Origin: Streptomyces roseirectus
GTDB lineage: Bacteria; Actinomycetota; Actinomycetes; Streptomycetales; Streptomycetaceae
Direction of reading: 5' to 3'
Length of the DNA stretch: 64,000 bases
Assembly: GCF_014489635.1 (NCBI RefSeq)
Contig: NZ_CP060828.1
Span: 186,001-250,000, forward strand
Below, piece after piece: positions 44,519-54,124 of this stretch (the first letter of the stretch is position 1; each line of letters opens with the position of its first letter). Under the pieces are notes generated by a model that was given only the letters and a program-made list of their open reading frames with translations, was not told the DNA's origin and did no database searches. A program made the translations under genes and the position numbers.

Positions 44519-46440
44519 CCATGGGCGCGGGCTGGTACCTGCGGCGTCTGTCGCGGATGGGGCCGCGGGAGGTGGGCGGCCGGGCGGGCGACGCGGTGCG
44601 CCGGCGGCGGTGGCGTGCGGTGCGGCCCGTGTGCCCGGAGGTGACCGGGGCCGCGTTCACCGCCGTGCTGCCCGAGGGTGCGCTCGCGGCGGTGGCGCCG
44701 GACGCGGTGAAGCGGCTGCTGGCCGACGCGGAGCGGCTGCTGTCCGGGCACGGCGAGTGGTTCGGAGTGGTCCGTGACGACCTCGCCGACCCGGACTGGT
44801 GGTACGACCCGAAGACCGGGCGCCGCGCGCCGTGGGGGTACGCGTTCGACGTGCCCTACCGCGACGAGGACGCGATCGGGGACGTCAAGCAGATCTGGGA
44901 GCCCTCACGGCACCAGTACCTGACCGTGCTCGCCGCCGCCTACGCCCTCACCGGTGACGAGCGGTACGCGGAGCGGGTCGCCGCGCACCTCAGGTCGTGG
45001 TGGGCGGCGAACGCGCCGCTGCGCGGGGTGCACTGGACCAGCGGGATCGAGCTGGGCATCCGGCTGCTGTCGTGGGTATGGATCCGCCGTCTGCTGGACG
45101 GCTGGGCGGGCGCGGCGGCCCTGTTCGAGGGCAACCCGGTCGCGCTGAACCAGATCTGGCACCACCAGCGCTGGCTGGCCGCGTTCCCCAGCCGGGGCTC
45201 CTCGGCCAACAACCACGTGATCGCGGAGGCCGCCGGGCAGGTGGCGGCGGCGTGCGCGTTCGGCTGGTTCCCCGAGTCGCCGCGCTGGCGGGCCGACGCG
45301 CTGCGCTCCCTGGACCGGCACCTGCGGGCCAACACCTTCCTGTCCGGCGTCAACCGCGAGCTGGCCTCCGAGTACCACGGGCTGGTCCTGGAGCTGGGCC
45401 TGGCCGCGCTCGCCGAGGCGGACACCGCGCGCGTCCCGGTCCCGGCGACGGTCCGGCTGGTGCTGCTGCGGATGACCGACGCGCTCGCGGCCGTCGTCGA
45501 CGACCGGCTGCGCCCGCCCCGGCAGGGGGACGCCGACGACGGGCACGGGCTGGTCCTGGACGGGGCGGGCACCGGCCGCTGGGGTTCGCTGCTGGCCACC
45601 GGCGAGGCCGTGTTCGGGCGGCTCGACTGGTGGCCGCGGGTGACCGGCACCGACGTCCGCACCCCGCTGCTGGCCTCGCTGGTGACGCCGTTCACGGCCG
45701 GGGTCCGTCCCGCGCGGCGGCCCGCGCACTTCGCGGACGCCGGGCTGAGCGTGCTGCGCGGGCCCGGAGGGATCTGGGTGCGGTGCGACGGCGGGCCGCA
45801 CGGGTTCCTGTCGATCGCCGCGCACGCGCACGCGGACGCCCTGTCCGTGGAGGTGCGCCACGACGGGGTGGACGTGCTCGCCGATCCGGGGACGTACTGC
45901 TACCACGGGCAGCCCCTGTGGCGGCGGTACTTCCGCTCGACCCTCGGCCACAACACCCTCGAACTCGACGGCGCCGACCAGTCCCTCTCAGGCGGCCCGT
46001 TCCTGTGGACCCGGCACGCGCGCACGCGCGTCCTGGCCGCGACCGACCAGCGATGGTGCGCCGAGCACGACGGCTACCTGCCCTCCGTGCACCGCCGCCG
46101 CGTCGAGCTGACGGGCCGCGAGCTGAGGGTCGTCGACGAGGTGAGCGGCGAGCCGCGTGCCGTGCGGCTCGCGTTCCACCTCGGGCCGGACGTCCGCGCG
46201 GAGCTGGCCGGGGAGCGGGCCCGGCTGACTTGGAGCCGGGACGGCGAGGAGCGCTCGGCGACGCTCGACCTGCCCAGGGAGCTCCAGTGGCGGGCGCACC
46301 GTGGCGAGAGCGATCCGCCCCTGGGCTGGTACTCCCCCGGCTTCGGCCGCAAGGAGCCCGCCACGACGCTCATCGGCACCGGACACAGCGACGGCGCGCG
46401 GGAGTTCACGACCGTGCTCGCGTTCCACGGCCAGGACTAG
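44515..46440 (+). CDS. Heparinase II/III family protein (alginate-lyase-like)
   Basis: A 641-residue protein with an N-terminal alpha/alpha-toroid (WEPSRHQYLTVLAAAYALTGDERYA, SSANNHVIAEAAGQ) and a C-terminal beta-sandwich carrying the family's HAHADALSVEVRHDGVDVLADPGTY. The pair Asn-His (NNH) and the later tyrosine are candidates for the lyase centre. No signal peptide is seen, so it may act in the cytosol or be released otherwise. Polymerase operons often include such a lyase to trim or recycle the acidic polymer. ATG overlaps the fusion gene stop by 4 bp. Confidence 0.85.
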   Translation: MTMGAGWYLRRLSRMGPREVGGRAGDAVRRRRWRAVRPVCPEVTGAAFTAVLPEGALAAVAPDAVKRLLADAERLLSGHGEWFGVVRDDLADPDWWYDPKTGRRAPWGYAFDVPYRDEDAIGDVKQIWEPSRHQYLTVLAAAYALTGDERYAERVAAHLRSWWAANAPLRGVHWTSGIELGIRLLSWVWIRRLLDGWAGAAALFEGNPVALNQIWHHQRWLAAFPSRGSSANNHVIAEAAGQVAAACAFGWFPESPRWRADALRSLDRHLRANTFLSGVNRELASEYHGLVLELGLAALAEADTARVPVPATVRLVLLRMTDALAAVVDDRLRPPRQGDADDGHGLVLDGAGTGRWGSLLATGEAVFGRLDWWPRVTGTDVRTPLLASLVTPFTAGVRPARRPAHFADAGLSVLRGPGGIWVRCDGGPHGFLSIAAHAHADALSVEVRHDGVDVLADPGTYCYHGQPLWRRYFRSTLGHNTLELDGADQSLSGGPFLWTRHARTRVLAATDQRWCAEHDGYLPSVHRRRVELTGRELRVVDEVSGEPRAVRLAFHLGPDVRAELAGERARLTWSRDGEERSATLDLPRELQWRAHRGESDPPLGWYSPGFGRKEPATTLIGTGHSDGAREFTTVLAFHGQD

Positions 46441-46457
46441 GAGAGGGGAGGGGAGAC

Positions 46458-47981
46458 GTGGGGATCTCGTGGCGGGCCTGGCCCGTGGCGGCGCTGGCGC
46501 TGCTGGCGGTGGCCGGCTGCGACGACGGACCGTCGGACACGCGCGCGGAGCGGGCCTCGGCCGCGCCGACCGCCGTCTCATCCGGTGTGGCCCAGGTGTG
46601 CGACCGGCCGGCGTCCGGTCCGGCGACGGCACCGAAGGGCGCGGTGAGCGTCGACCCCGCCGTCCCCGGTGACCTGGCCGCGAAGACCAGGGCGCACCCG
46701 GCGCGCACCACGTTCTGGCTGCGGCCCGGCGTCCACCGGCTCCCGCCGGACCGGTACGCCCAGGTGATCCCGAAGGACGGGAACGTCTATCTCGGCGCGC
46801 CCGGCGCGGTGCTCGACGGCCGCAAGGTGAACCAGTACGCGTTCGGGGGCGGCGCCCACGACGTCACCGTCCGGTATCTGACCGTGCAGGGGTTCGTCGC
46901 GCCGCACGACGAGGGTGTCGTCAACCACGACTCGGCCGACGGCTGGGTGATCGAGCACGCGACGATCCAGCACAACTCCGGGGCCGGGCTGATGGCGGGG
47001 GCCCGGCAGCGGGTGCGCGGGAACTGTCTGCGGAACAACGGGCAGTACGGCATGAACGCCTACAAGAACGGTGACCGGATCACCGGTCTGGTCGTCGAGG
47101 GCAACGAGATCACCGGCAACAACACCGGGGACTGGGAGCGGAGGAAGGAGGGCTGCGGCTGCACCGGGGGCGTCAAGTTCTGGGCGGTGGACGGGGCCGA
47201 CGTGCGCGGGAACTGGGTGCACGGCAACCGGGGCACGGGGCTGTGGGCGGACACCAACAACAACGACTTCCTGATCGAGGGCAACCTGATCGAGGGCAAC
47301 GACGGGGCCGGGCTGATCTACGAGACCAGCTACAACGCGGTGATCCGCGAGAACACGTTCCGGCGCAACAACTGGGTCGAGGGCCGCCGTTACGCCGAGC
47401 GGGGCGACACGTTCCCGTTCGCGACGCTGTACCTGTCCGAGTCGGGCGGCGAGCCGCGCGTGCCCGCCCGGACGGCGAAGATCGACGTCCACGGGAACGT
47501 CCTGGAGAACAACTGGTCCGGGATCACCCTGTGGGAGAACGCCGACCGGTTCTGCAACAGCCCGGCGAATACGTCGTCCGGTGACTGCACGCTGCTGGTG
47601 CGCGACACGGCCCGCTGTGTGCGGCCGGGGATCGCGCGGGCGCCGCTGTACGGGGACTGCCGGTGGAAGACGCAGCGCGTCGACATCCACGACAACCGGT
47701 TCGTGCTGGACAAGTCGGTCGTCGACTGCGCGGCGATGTGCGACCGGATGGCGGTGCTCGCCAACTACGGCACCTACCCGGACTGGTCGCCCTACCAGGG
47801 CGAGCGGGTCGCCGAGGCGATCACGGGCGCGCAGCACAACCGCTGGCACGACAACGAGTACGTCGGCCCGTGGACGTTCGTCGCGCACGACCCGAGCCGG
47901 GTCCTGGACGTCGGGCAGTGGCGGGGCGCGCCGTACCGGCAGGACACCGGCAGCACCTTCCGCACGCGGGACGGGGGCTGA
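46458..47981 (+). CDS. Lipoprotein with right-handed parallel beta-helix
   Basis: A 507-residue exported protein. The N-terminus is a lipoprotein signal with lipobox LAVAGC, so it should be anchored outside the membrane. Residues about 95-330 show beta-helix coils: HDVTVRYLTVQGF, DGWVIEHATIQHNSGAGLMA, NGQYGMNAYKNGD, GNWVHGNRGTGLWADTNNNDFLIEGNLI. This fold is shared by pectate/alginate lyases and AlgG-type mannuronan C5-epimerases, so polymer cutting or epimerisation is likely. No family-specific catalytic motif was identified with confidence. Several cysteines near the C-terminus could form disulfides. GTG with GAGGGGAGGGGAG upstream. Confidence 0.8.
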   Translation: MGISWRAWPVAALALLAVAGCDDGPSDTRAERASAAPTAVSSGVAQVCDRPASGPATAPKGAVSVDPAVPGDLAAKTRAHPARTTFWLRPGVHRLPPDRYAQVIPKDGNVYLGAPGAVLDGRKVNQYAFGGGAHDVTVRYLTVQGFVAPHDEGVVNHDSADGWVIEHATIQHNSGAGLMAGARQRVRGNCLRNNGQYGMNAYKNGDRITGLVVEGNEITGNNTGDWERRKEGCGCTGGVKFWAVDGADVRGNWVHGNRGTGLWADTNNNDFLIEGNLIEGNDGAGLIYETSYNAVIRENTFRRNNWVEGRRYAERGDTFPFATLYLSESGGEPRVPARTAKIDVHGNVLENNWSGITLWENADRFCNSPANTSSGDCTLLVRDTARCVRPGIARAPLYGDCRWKTQRVDIHDNRFVLDKSVVDCAAMCDRMAVLANYGTYPDWSPYQGERVAEAITGAQHNRWHDNEYVGPWTFVAHDPSRVLDVGQWRGAPYRQDTGSTFRTRDGG

Positions 47982-47982
47982 G

Positions 47983-49227
47983 ATGGGTACCGGGCGCACG
48001 TCGAAGGTGGTCGGGCTGGTGTGGGGGCTGCTGATCCTCAACACGCTGGGTTCGGCGGGGGCGAAGACGATCGTCCCGTTGCCGCGGTCGCTGATCCAGA
48101 TGGCGACGATGGGGGCGCTGGTCGCGGCGTTCGCGCTGGCGCTCGCGGTGAACGTGCGGCTGCGGGTGCGGCCCAGCGCCTATCTGCTCCTGCTGACGCT
48201 GCTGCTGGTGCCGAGCGTGCTGGCGAGCGCGCATCTGGAGTCGGGGTTCGGTGCGCTGTTCCGGTGCGCGCGGCTGGCTCTGTTCGTCGGCACGCTGTGG
48301 CTGCTGAGCCGGTGGTGGGACGGGGGCGAGACGTTCGTCCGGCATCACATCCGGACGTACTTCGTGGTGCTGGGGTCGGTGGCGGCCGGGCTCGCGGTGT
48401 CGCCGGGGGCGGCCATGCCGGAGCTGTACGGGGGGCGGCTGGTGGGCGCGCTGTGGCCGCTGACGCCGCCGCAGATCGGGCAGTACGCGGCGGTGATCAT
48501 CGGGCTGACGGTGCTGCTGCTGGTGGGGCGGCGCACGGGCGGCCGGAGCGCGGCGCTGGTGATCGTGCCGTCGCTGGTGTTGCTGGCGCTGACGCACACG
48601 CGGACGGCGACGCTGGGGCTGCTGGTGGGGCTGGTGGTGGCGGTCGGGTCGCTGGTGCTGACCAGCGGGGCCGCGCGGCGGTTCTTCACGGGGGCGGTGG
48701 TGATCACGGTGGTGGTGGCGGTGGGGTTCGCGCCGCTGGTCCAGGCGTGGTTCCTGCGCGGGCAGAGCCAGGAGAACTTCACGAGTCTCACCGGGCGGGC
48801 GAAGGTGTGGGACGCGCTGCTGGCCGCGCCCCGCTCGACGACGGAGCACCTGTTCGGGGCGGGGCTCGGCGACAAGTCGTTCGCGGGGCTGCCGATCGAC
48901 AACAGCTGGCTGGCGGTCTACCACGAGCAGGGCATGACGGGGGTCGTCCTGGTGGGGGCGTTCCTGGTGGTGCTGGGTGCGGTGGCGCTGCTGCGGCCGC
49001 CGTCGCTGGGGCGGGCCTGCGCGTTGTTCCTGATCACCTACTGCGCGATCGCCTCGTACACGGAGGCGGGGCTCGGTGACGCGTCGCCGTATCTGCTGCA
49101 CCTGGCGGTGGCGGCCTCGCTGCTCGCGACGCCCGCCGCCACCCCGGCCGACCGGCTCCCCCAGCCTCTCGGCCCTTCCCAGCCCCTCGGCCTTTCCCGG
49201 CCGCCCCTCGACACAGAGCGGAGGTGA
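47983..49227 (+). CDS. O-antigen polymerase/ligase-like membrane protein (Wzy)
   Basis: A 414-residue protein with about eleven membrane helices and the Wzy_C-like segment SLTGRAKVWDALLAAP, followed by GAGLGDKSF and DNSWLAVYHEQGMTG. This places it with the O-antigen polymerase/ligase superfamily that joins repeat units on the outer side of the membrane. The C-terminus is a short Pro/Leu-rich tail (PQPLGPSQPLGLS). ATG one base after the preceding stop. It is the only candidate polymerase in the operon. Confidence 0.85.
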   Translation: MGTGRTSKVVGLVWGLLILNTLGSAGAKTIVPLPRSLIQMATMGALVAAFALALAVNVRLRVRPSAYLLLLTLLLVPSVLASAHLESGFGALFRCARLALFVGTLWLLSRWWDGGETFVRHHIRTYFVVLGSVAAGLAVSPGAAMPELYGGRLVGALWPLTPPQIGQYAAVIIGLTVLLLVGRRTGGRSAALVIVPSLVLLALTHTRTATLGLLVGLVVAVGSLVLTSGAARRFFTGAVVITVVVAVGFAPLVQAWFLRGQSQENFTSLTGRAKVWDALLAAPRSTTEHLFGAGLGDKSFAGLPIDNSWLAVYHEQGMTGVVLVGAFLVVLGAVALLRPPSLGRACALFLITYCAIASYTEAGLGDASPYLLHLAVAASLLATPAATPADRLPQPLGPSQPLGLSRPPLDTERR

Positions 49228-49228
49228 C

Positions 49229-50446
49229 GTGAGCATGCACGTCCTCGTGGTGCACAACCGGTACGCGTCGGCGCAGCCGAGCGGGGAGAACAGGGTCGTC
49301 GACCAGGAGGTGGCGCTGCTGCGCGGGGCCGGGCACCGGGTCGAGGTGTTCGAGCGGCGCAGCGACGACATCCCGGGCCGGTCCCTGCCGGGCAAGGCGG
49401 CGCTGCCGTTCCTGGTGCCGTGGAACCCGGGCGTCCGCAAGGAGCTGGCCGCGCGACTGCGGGCGGCGCGGCCGGACGTGGTGCACGTCCACAACGTGTT
49501 CCCGCTGCTGTCGCCGGCGGTGCTGGCGGCCTGCGCGGACGCCGGGGTGCCGGCGGTGGCGACGCTGCACAACTACACGCAGGTCTGTCCGCCGGGCACG
49601 CTCCAGCGCGACGGCCGCCCGTGCGCGGAGTGCGTCGGGGGTTCGCCGCTGCCCGCCGTGCGACACGGCTGCTACCGGGGGTCGCGGCTGGCGACGGTGC
49701 CGCTCGCGGTGAGCCTGTCGGTCAACCGGCGGCGCTGGTGGTCGGGGGTGGAGCGGTTCTTCTGCATCTCGGCGGCGCAGCGCGAGGTCCTGGTGCGCTC
49801 CGGGATGCCCGCAGGGCTGCTGGCGGTGAAGCACAACTTCGTGCCCGATCCGGGGAGTTGCCGCAGCGGGCCCGGGGAGCACGTGCTGTATCTGGGGCGG
49901 CTCGCCGAGGCCAAGGGCCTGCGGCTGCTGATGGCCGCGTGGGACGGCCTCGCCGCCGGCGGCGGGGTGGGCGTGCCGCTGGTGATCGCCGGGACGGGGC
50001 CGCTGGAGGCGGAGGTGCGGGCGTGGGCGGCGGGCCGGGACGACGTGCGTTTCGCCGGCCTGTACGACACGGCCCAGTGTCAGGACGCCGTCGCGCGGGC
50101 GGTCGCCGTGGTGGCGCCGTCGACGTGGCTGGAGACGTTCGGGCTGGTCGTCGTGGAGGCGATGGCGGCCGGGGTGCCGGCCGTCGCCGCGGGCCACGGG
50201 TCCTTCGTCGAGCTGATCGAGGACGGGGTCACGGGGCTCTTGCACCGGCCGGGCGAGTCCGGCTCGCTCGCCGCGTGTCTGCGCCGGATCACGTCCGACC
50301 CTGCGTTCGGCAGGGAGCTGGGCCGGGCGGCCCGGCACCGCTACGAACAGGGCTTCAGTCCGGCCGTCGGGCTGGAGCGCCTGCTGGAGGGGTACCGCGC
50401 CGCGATCGCGGGGCGGACCGGATCACTTGGGGGGCAACAGAAATGA
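49229..50446 (+). CDS. GT-B glycosyltransferase, family 4 type (second)
   Basis: A 405-residue enzyme. It starts HVLVVHNRYASAQPSGENRVVDQEVALL, has VVHVHNVFPLLSPAVL, a small Cys-containing loop CPPGTLQRDGRPCAECVG typical of a GT4 subgroup, and the donor site LYLGRLAEAKGLRLLMAAW with PSTWLETFGLVVVEAMAAGVP (E-x7-E). GTG at 49229, preceded by GGAGGTGAC, followed at once by an internal ATG. Acceptor unknown. The stop overlaps the methyltransferase start by 4 bp. Confidence 0.9.
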   Translation: MSMHVLVVHNRYASAQPSGENRVVDQEVALLRGAGHRVEVFERRSDDIPGRSLPGKAALPFLVPWNPGVRKELAARLRAARPDVVHVHNVFPLLSPAVLAACADAGVPAVATLHNYTQVCPPGTLQRDGRPCAECVGGSPLPAVRHGCYRGSRLATVPLAVSLSVNRRRWWSGVERFFCISAAQREVLVRSGMPAGLLAVKHNFVPDPGSCRSGPGEHVLYLGRLAEAKGLRLLMAAWDGLAAGGGVGVPLVIAGTGPLEAEVRAWAAGRDDVRFAGLYDTAQCQDAVARAVAVVAPSTWLETFGLVVVEAMAAGVPAVAAGHGSFVELIEDGVTGLLHRPGESGSLAACLRRITSDPAFGRELGRAARHRYEQGFSPAVGLERLLEGYRAAIAGRTGSLGGQQK

Positions 50447-51678
50447 CAGGATGCCGGCTCTGCGGTTCGGCGGCGCTCGCGAGCGTCGTCGACCTGGGGG
50501 CGACACCGCCGTGCGAGAGCTTCCTCGCCGCGGACGAACTGGACCGGCCCGAACCGGCGTACCCGCTGCACCTGCGGGTGTGCACGGAGTGCTGGCTCGC
50601 GCAGATCCCGCCGCTGATCACACCGGAGGAGACGTTCACGCAGTACGCGTACTTCTCCTCGTACTCGACGTCGTGGGTGGAGCACGCGCGCGCCTTCGTC
50701 GACGGCGCCGTGCGGCGGCTGGGGCTTGGGCCCGACGCGTTCGTGGTCGAGGTCGCGAGCAACGACGGATATCTGCTGAAGCACGTGGTGGACCGGGGGA
50801 TCCGCTGCCTGGGCGTCGAGCCGTCGGTGAACGTGGGCGCCGCCGCGCGCGAGGCGGGGGTGCCGACGCTGACCGCGTTCCTCGACCCGCGGACGGGGGC
50901 GGAGGTACGGGCCGAGCACGGGCCCGCCGATCTCGTCGTCGCCAACAACGTGTACGCGCACATCCCCGACGTCGTCGGTTTCACGCGGGGGCTGCGCGCG
51001 CTGGTCGCCGACGACGGCTGGGTGTCGATCGAGGTGCAGCACCTGCTGACGCTGATCGAGGAGAACCAGTACGACACGATCTACCACGAGCACTTCCAGT
51101 ACTACTCGGTCGCCGCCGCGATCCGGGCGCTGGCCAGCGGCGGGCTCACGCTCGTCGACGTGGAGCTGCTGCCCACGCACGGCGGGTCGATCCGGCTGTG
51201 GGCGCGCCCGGCGGAGGTGGCCGGTGAGCCGTCGCGGAGAGTCGCCGAGGTCCTGGACCGGGAGAAGGCCGCCGGGCTCCAGGAGCTGTCCGGGTACACG
51301 CAGTTCTCGGCGCGGGTGGCGAAGGTGCGCCGCGATCTGCTGCGGTTCCTGATCGACGCGGCCGAGCGCGGGGAGACGGTCGTCGGGTACGGGGCGCCGG
51401 GCAAGGGCAACACCCTGCTCAACCACTGCGGGGTGCGCCCCGACCTGCTGCCGTACACCGTCGACCGCAACCCCTACAAGCACGGCCGGTTCACGCCGGG
51501 CGCGCGTATCCCGATCCTGGCGCCGGAGCGGATCGCCGCGGACAAGCCGGACTACGTGCTGGTCCTGCCGTGGAACCTGCGCGCCGAACTGACCGAGCAG
51601 TTGTCGTTCGTCCACGCGTGGGGCGGGCGGCTCGTCTTTCCCATACCGGAACTGAGCGTTGTCGGGGGCACCTCATGA
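50443..51678 (+). CDS. Sugar C-methyltransferase (SAM-dependent, zinc-binding N-terminus)
   Basis: A 411-residue protein of the TylCIII/NovU-type C-methyltransferase plan. The N-terminal zinc ribbon has Cys4, Cys7 and the later CTEC pair; the SAM fold has VVEVASNDGYLLKHV and EPSVNVGAAAREAG; QYDTIYHEHFQYYSV holds the catalytic His-Glu-His-like segment; and the C-terminal domain has GETVVGYGAPGKGNTLLNHCG. These enzymes methylate C3 of a keto nucleotide sugar. The next genes are a sugar nucleotidylyltransferase and further sugar enzymes, which fits a branched sugar. ATG overlaps the preceding stop by 4 bp. Confidence 0.9.
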   Translation: MTGCRLCGSAALASVVDLGATPPCESFLAADELDRPEPAYPLHLRVCTECWLAQIPPLITPEETFTQYAYFSSYSTSWVEHARAFVDGAVRRLGLGPDAFVVEVASNDGYLLKHVVDRGIRCLGVEPSVNVGAAAREAGVPTLTAFLDPRTGAEVRAEHGPADLVVANNVYAHIPDVVGFTRGLRALVADDGWVSIEVQHLLTLIEENQYDTIYHEHFQYYSVAAAIRALASGGLTLVDVELLPTHGGSIRLWARPAEVAGEPSRRVAEVLDREKAAGLQELSGYTQFSARVAKVRRDLLRFLIDAAERGETVVGYGAPGKGNTLLNHCGVRPDLLPYTVDRNPYKHGRFTPGARIPILAPERIAADKPDYVLVLPWNLRAELTEQLSFVHAWGGRLVFPIPELSVVGGTS

Positions 51679-52451
51679 AGGTCGTACTGTTCTGCGGCGG
51701 TTACGGGATGCGGATGCGCAGCGGTGCCTCCGACGACGTGCCCAAGCCGATGGCGATGGTCGGTCCCCGGCCGCTGATCTGGCACGTGATGCGCTACTAC
51801 GCGCACTTCGGGCACACCGAGTTCATCCTGTGCCTGGGCTACGGGGCGCACCACATCAAGGACTTCTTCCTGCACTACGAGGAGACGACGTCCAACGACT
51901 TCGTGCTGCGCGGCGGGCGCACCGAGCTGCTGTCGACGGACATCGCGTCGTGGACGATCACGTTCGTGCAGACCGGCGTCGAGTCACCGATCGGGGAGCG
52001 GCTGCGGCGGGTGCGCGAGCACCTGGACGGCGACGAGATGTTCCTCGCCAACTACGCGGACGTCCTCACCGACGCCCCGCTGCCGGAGATGATCGAGAAG
52101 TTCGCGGCGCGGGACGCGGGGGCGTCGATGATGGTGGTGCCGCCGCAGTCGTCGTTCCACTGCGTGGACCTGGGCGACGACGGACTGGTGGGCGGCATCA
52201 CCCCGGTGAGCGAGCTGCCGCTGTGGGAGAACGGCGGCTACTTCGTGCTGCGTCAGGAGGTCTTCGACCACATCCCGGAGGGCGGTGACCTGGTCGCCGA
52301 CGGGTGCGCGGAACTCGCCAAGCGGGGGCGGCTGGTGGCGCACCAGCACCGGGGGTTCTGGAAGCCGACGGACACGGTGAAGGAGCGGGCCGCCCTCGAC
52401 GAGGCGTATGCGCGCGGCCGGCGTCCGTGGGCCGTGTGGGAGCGGGTGTGA
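51675..52451 (+). CDS. Sugar-1-phosphate nucleotidylyltransferase, glucose-1-phosphate cytidylyltransferase-like
   Basis: A 258-residue enzyme that activates a sugar phosphate. It has LFCGGYGMRMR in the nucleotide-binding loop (G-G-x-G-x-R type), PKPMAMVGPRPLIWHVMRYYAHFG, LANYADVLTD with the metal-binding Asp, and GYFVLRQEVF. The layout LFCGGxGxR and PKPMxxVGxxPILWHIM is typical of RfbF, which makes CDP-glucose, rather than RmlA. ATG overlaps the methyltransferase stop by 4 bp. It probably starts the branched-sugar route completed by the neighbouring SDR, epimerase and aminotransferase. Confidence 0.85.
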   Translation: MKVVLFCGGYGMRMRSGASDDVPKPMAMVGPRPLIWHVMRYYAHFGHTEFILCLGYGAHHIKDFFLHYEETTSNDFVLRGGRTELLSTDIASWTITFVQTGVESPIGERLRRVREHLDGDEMFLANYADVLTDAPLPEMIEKFAARDAGASMMVVPPQSSFHCVDLGDDGLVGGITPVSELPLWENGGYFVLRQEVFDHIPEGGDLVADGCAELAKRGRLVAHQHRGFWKPTDTVKERAALDEAYARGRRPWAVWERV

Positions 52452-53095
52452 TCCGGCTCGGCGCCGGGCCCCTGGAGCGGGTGGTCGCGGTGGGCGCGCA
52501 CTGCGACGACATCGCGATCGGCGCGGGCGGCACCCTCCTCGCCCTGTGCCAGGGGCGTCCCGGCCTGCGGGTGGACGCGCTGGTCCTGTCCGGCGGCGGC
52601 GGTCCGCGCGAGCTGGAGGAGCGGGCCGCGCTCGCCGCGTTCTGTCCGGGCGCCGACCTGCGCCTGACGGTCCTGAAACTGCCGGACGGCCGGGTGCCCG
52701 CGCACTGGGACGAGGCGAAGGGCGCCGTCGAGGAGCTGCGCGCCCGCACCGAACCGGACCTGGTGCTGGCCCCGCGCACCGACGACGCCCACCAGGACCA
52801 CCGCTGCCTGGCCAAGCTCATGTCGACGGCGTTCCGCGACCACCTCGTCCTCGGCTACGAGATCGTCAAGTGGGACGGCGACCTCGGCCGCCCCGCCGCC
52901 TACCAGCCGCTGTCACCGGAGACCGCCGAACGCAAGGTGGCCCTGCTCCAGGAGCACTATCCCTCGCAGCGCCACCGGCCCTGGTACGACCGGGAGGCGT
53001 TCCTCGGCCTCGCCCGGATCCGCGGCATCGAATGCCACGCCCGCTACGCGGAGGCGTTCGCCGTCACCAAACTCACTCTCGACCTGGGGGAATGA
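52448..53095 (+). CDS. PIG-L/LmbE-type deacetylase
   Basis: A 215-residue protein of the zinc-dependent GlcNAc-deacetylase family. The metal motif reads AVGAHCDDIAIGAGG (usually AHPDD; here Cys replaces Pro) and the later ligand region is DDAHQDHRCL. Family members remove N-acetyl from sugars on lipid or nucleotide carriers. In this operon it may unmask an amino sugar. GTG overlaps the preceding stop by 4 bp; 3 bp separate it from the SDR gene. Confidence 0.85.
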   Translation: MIRLGAGPLERVVAVGAHCDDIAIGAGGTLLALCQGRPGLRVDALVLSGGGGPRELEERAALAAFCPGADLRLTVLKLPDGRVPAHWDEAKGAVEELRARTEPDLVLAPRTDDAHQDHRCLAKLMSTAFRDHLVLGYEIVKWDGDLGRPAAYQPLSPETAERKVALLQEHYPSQRHRPWYDREAFLGLARIRGIECHARYAEAFAVTKLTLDLGE

Positions 53096-53098
53096 ACT

Positions 53099-54124
53099 GT
53101 GCGCGTACTGCTGACCGGGCACCAGGGCTATCTGGGCACCGTGATGGCCCCGGTCCTCGCGGCGGCCGGCCACGAGGTCACCGGCCTCGACGCCGGCCTG
53201 TTCGCCGGCTGCGTCCTGGGCCCGGCGCCCGCCGACCCGCCGGGGCACCGCGTCGACCTGCGTGACGTCACCGCCGAGCACGTCGCCGGTGTCGACGCCG
53301 TGATCCACCTGGCCGCCCTCTCCAACGATCCGCTGGGCTCGCTGGCCCCGCAGCTCACCTACGACATCAACCACCACGCGTCCGTGCGCCTGGCCCGGCT
53401 CGCCCGGGACGCCGGGGTGAAGCGGTTCCTGTACGCGTCGACCTGCTCGGTGTACGGCGCGGCGGGCGGTGACGCGCTGGTCGGCGAGGACGCGCCGCTG
53501 CGCCCGGTGACGCCGTACGCGGAGTCGAAGGTGCGGGTCGAGGACGACCTGCACACGCTGGCCGACGGCGACTTCAGCCCCGTCTACCTGCGCAACGCGA
53601 CCGCGTTCGGCTACTCGCCCCGGCTGCGTGCCGACATCGTGCTGAACAACCTGGTGGGGCACGCGCTGCTGTCCGGTGAGGTGCTGGTGCTCTCGGACGG
53701 CACGCCGTGGCGTCCGCTGGTGCACGCCGCCGACATCGCGCGGGCGTTCACCGCCGCGCTGGAGGCGCCGCGCGAGGCGGTGCACGACCGGGCGTTCAAC
53801 ATCGGCAGCGAGGTCAACAACGTGACCGTCGCCGAGATCGCCGGGCAAGTCGCCGAGGCGGTGGCCGGCGCGAAGGTCGTGATCACCGGGGAGAACGGCG
53901 CCGACCCGCGCTCCTACCGGGTCGACTTCTCCCGCTTCCGGGAAGCTCTCCCGGGGTTCGACTACGAGTGGACGGTGAAACGCGGCGCGCTCGAACTCGC
54001 CGACGCCTACCGGTCGTTCGAGCTGACGCGGGAGGACTTCGAGCAGCGCTTCACCCGCCTCGCGGTCCTGCGCGCGGCGTCCGAGGAGGGCGCGGTGGAC
54101 GAGACGCTGCGGTGGCGCCGGTGA
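53099..54124 (+). CDS. NAD-dependent nucleotide-sugar epimerase/dehydratase (extended SDR)
   Basis: A 341-residue extended short-chain dehydrogenase. NAD loop LLTGHQGYLGTVMAP (G-x-x-G-x-x-G), VIHLAALSNDP, active-site serine in LYASTCSVYG and the Y-x3-K pair in TPYAESKVRVE. GYSPRLRADIVLNNLVGHAL follows. It could be the 4,6-dehydratase or the 4-epimerase needed between the cytidylyltransferase and the methyltransferase/3,5-epimerase; no other SDR is in the operon. GTG start with GGGGGAATGAACT upstream. The stop overlaps the DUF4910 start by 4 bp. Confidence 0.88.
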   Translation: MRVLLTGHQGYLGTVMAPVLAAAGHEVTGLDAGLFAGCVLGPAPADPPGHRVDLRDVTAEHVAGVDAVIHLAALSNDPLGSLAPQLTYDINHHASVRLARLARDAGVKRFLYASTCSVYGAAGGDALVGEDAPLRPVTPYAESKVRVEDDLHTLADGDFSPVYLRNATAFGYSPRLRADIVLNNLVGHALLSGEVLVLSDGTPWRPLVHAADIARAFTAALEAPREAVHDRAFNIGSEVNNVTVAEIAGQVAEAVAGAKVVITGENGADPRSYRVDFSRFREALPGFDYEWTVKRGALELADAYRSFELTREDFEQRFTRLAVLRAASEEGAVDETLRWRR

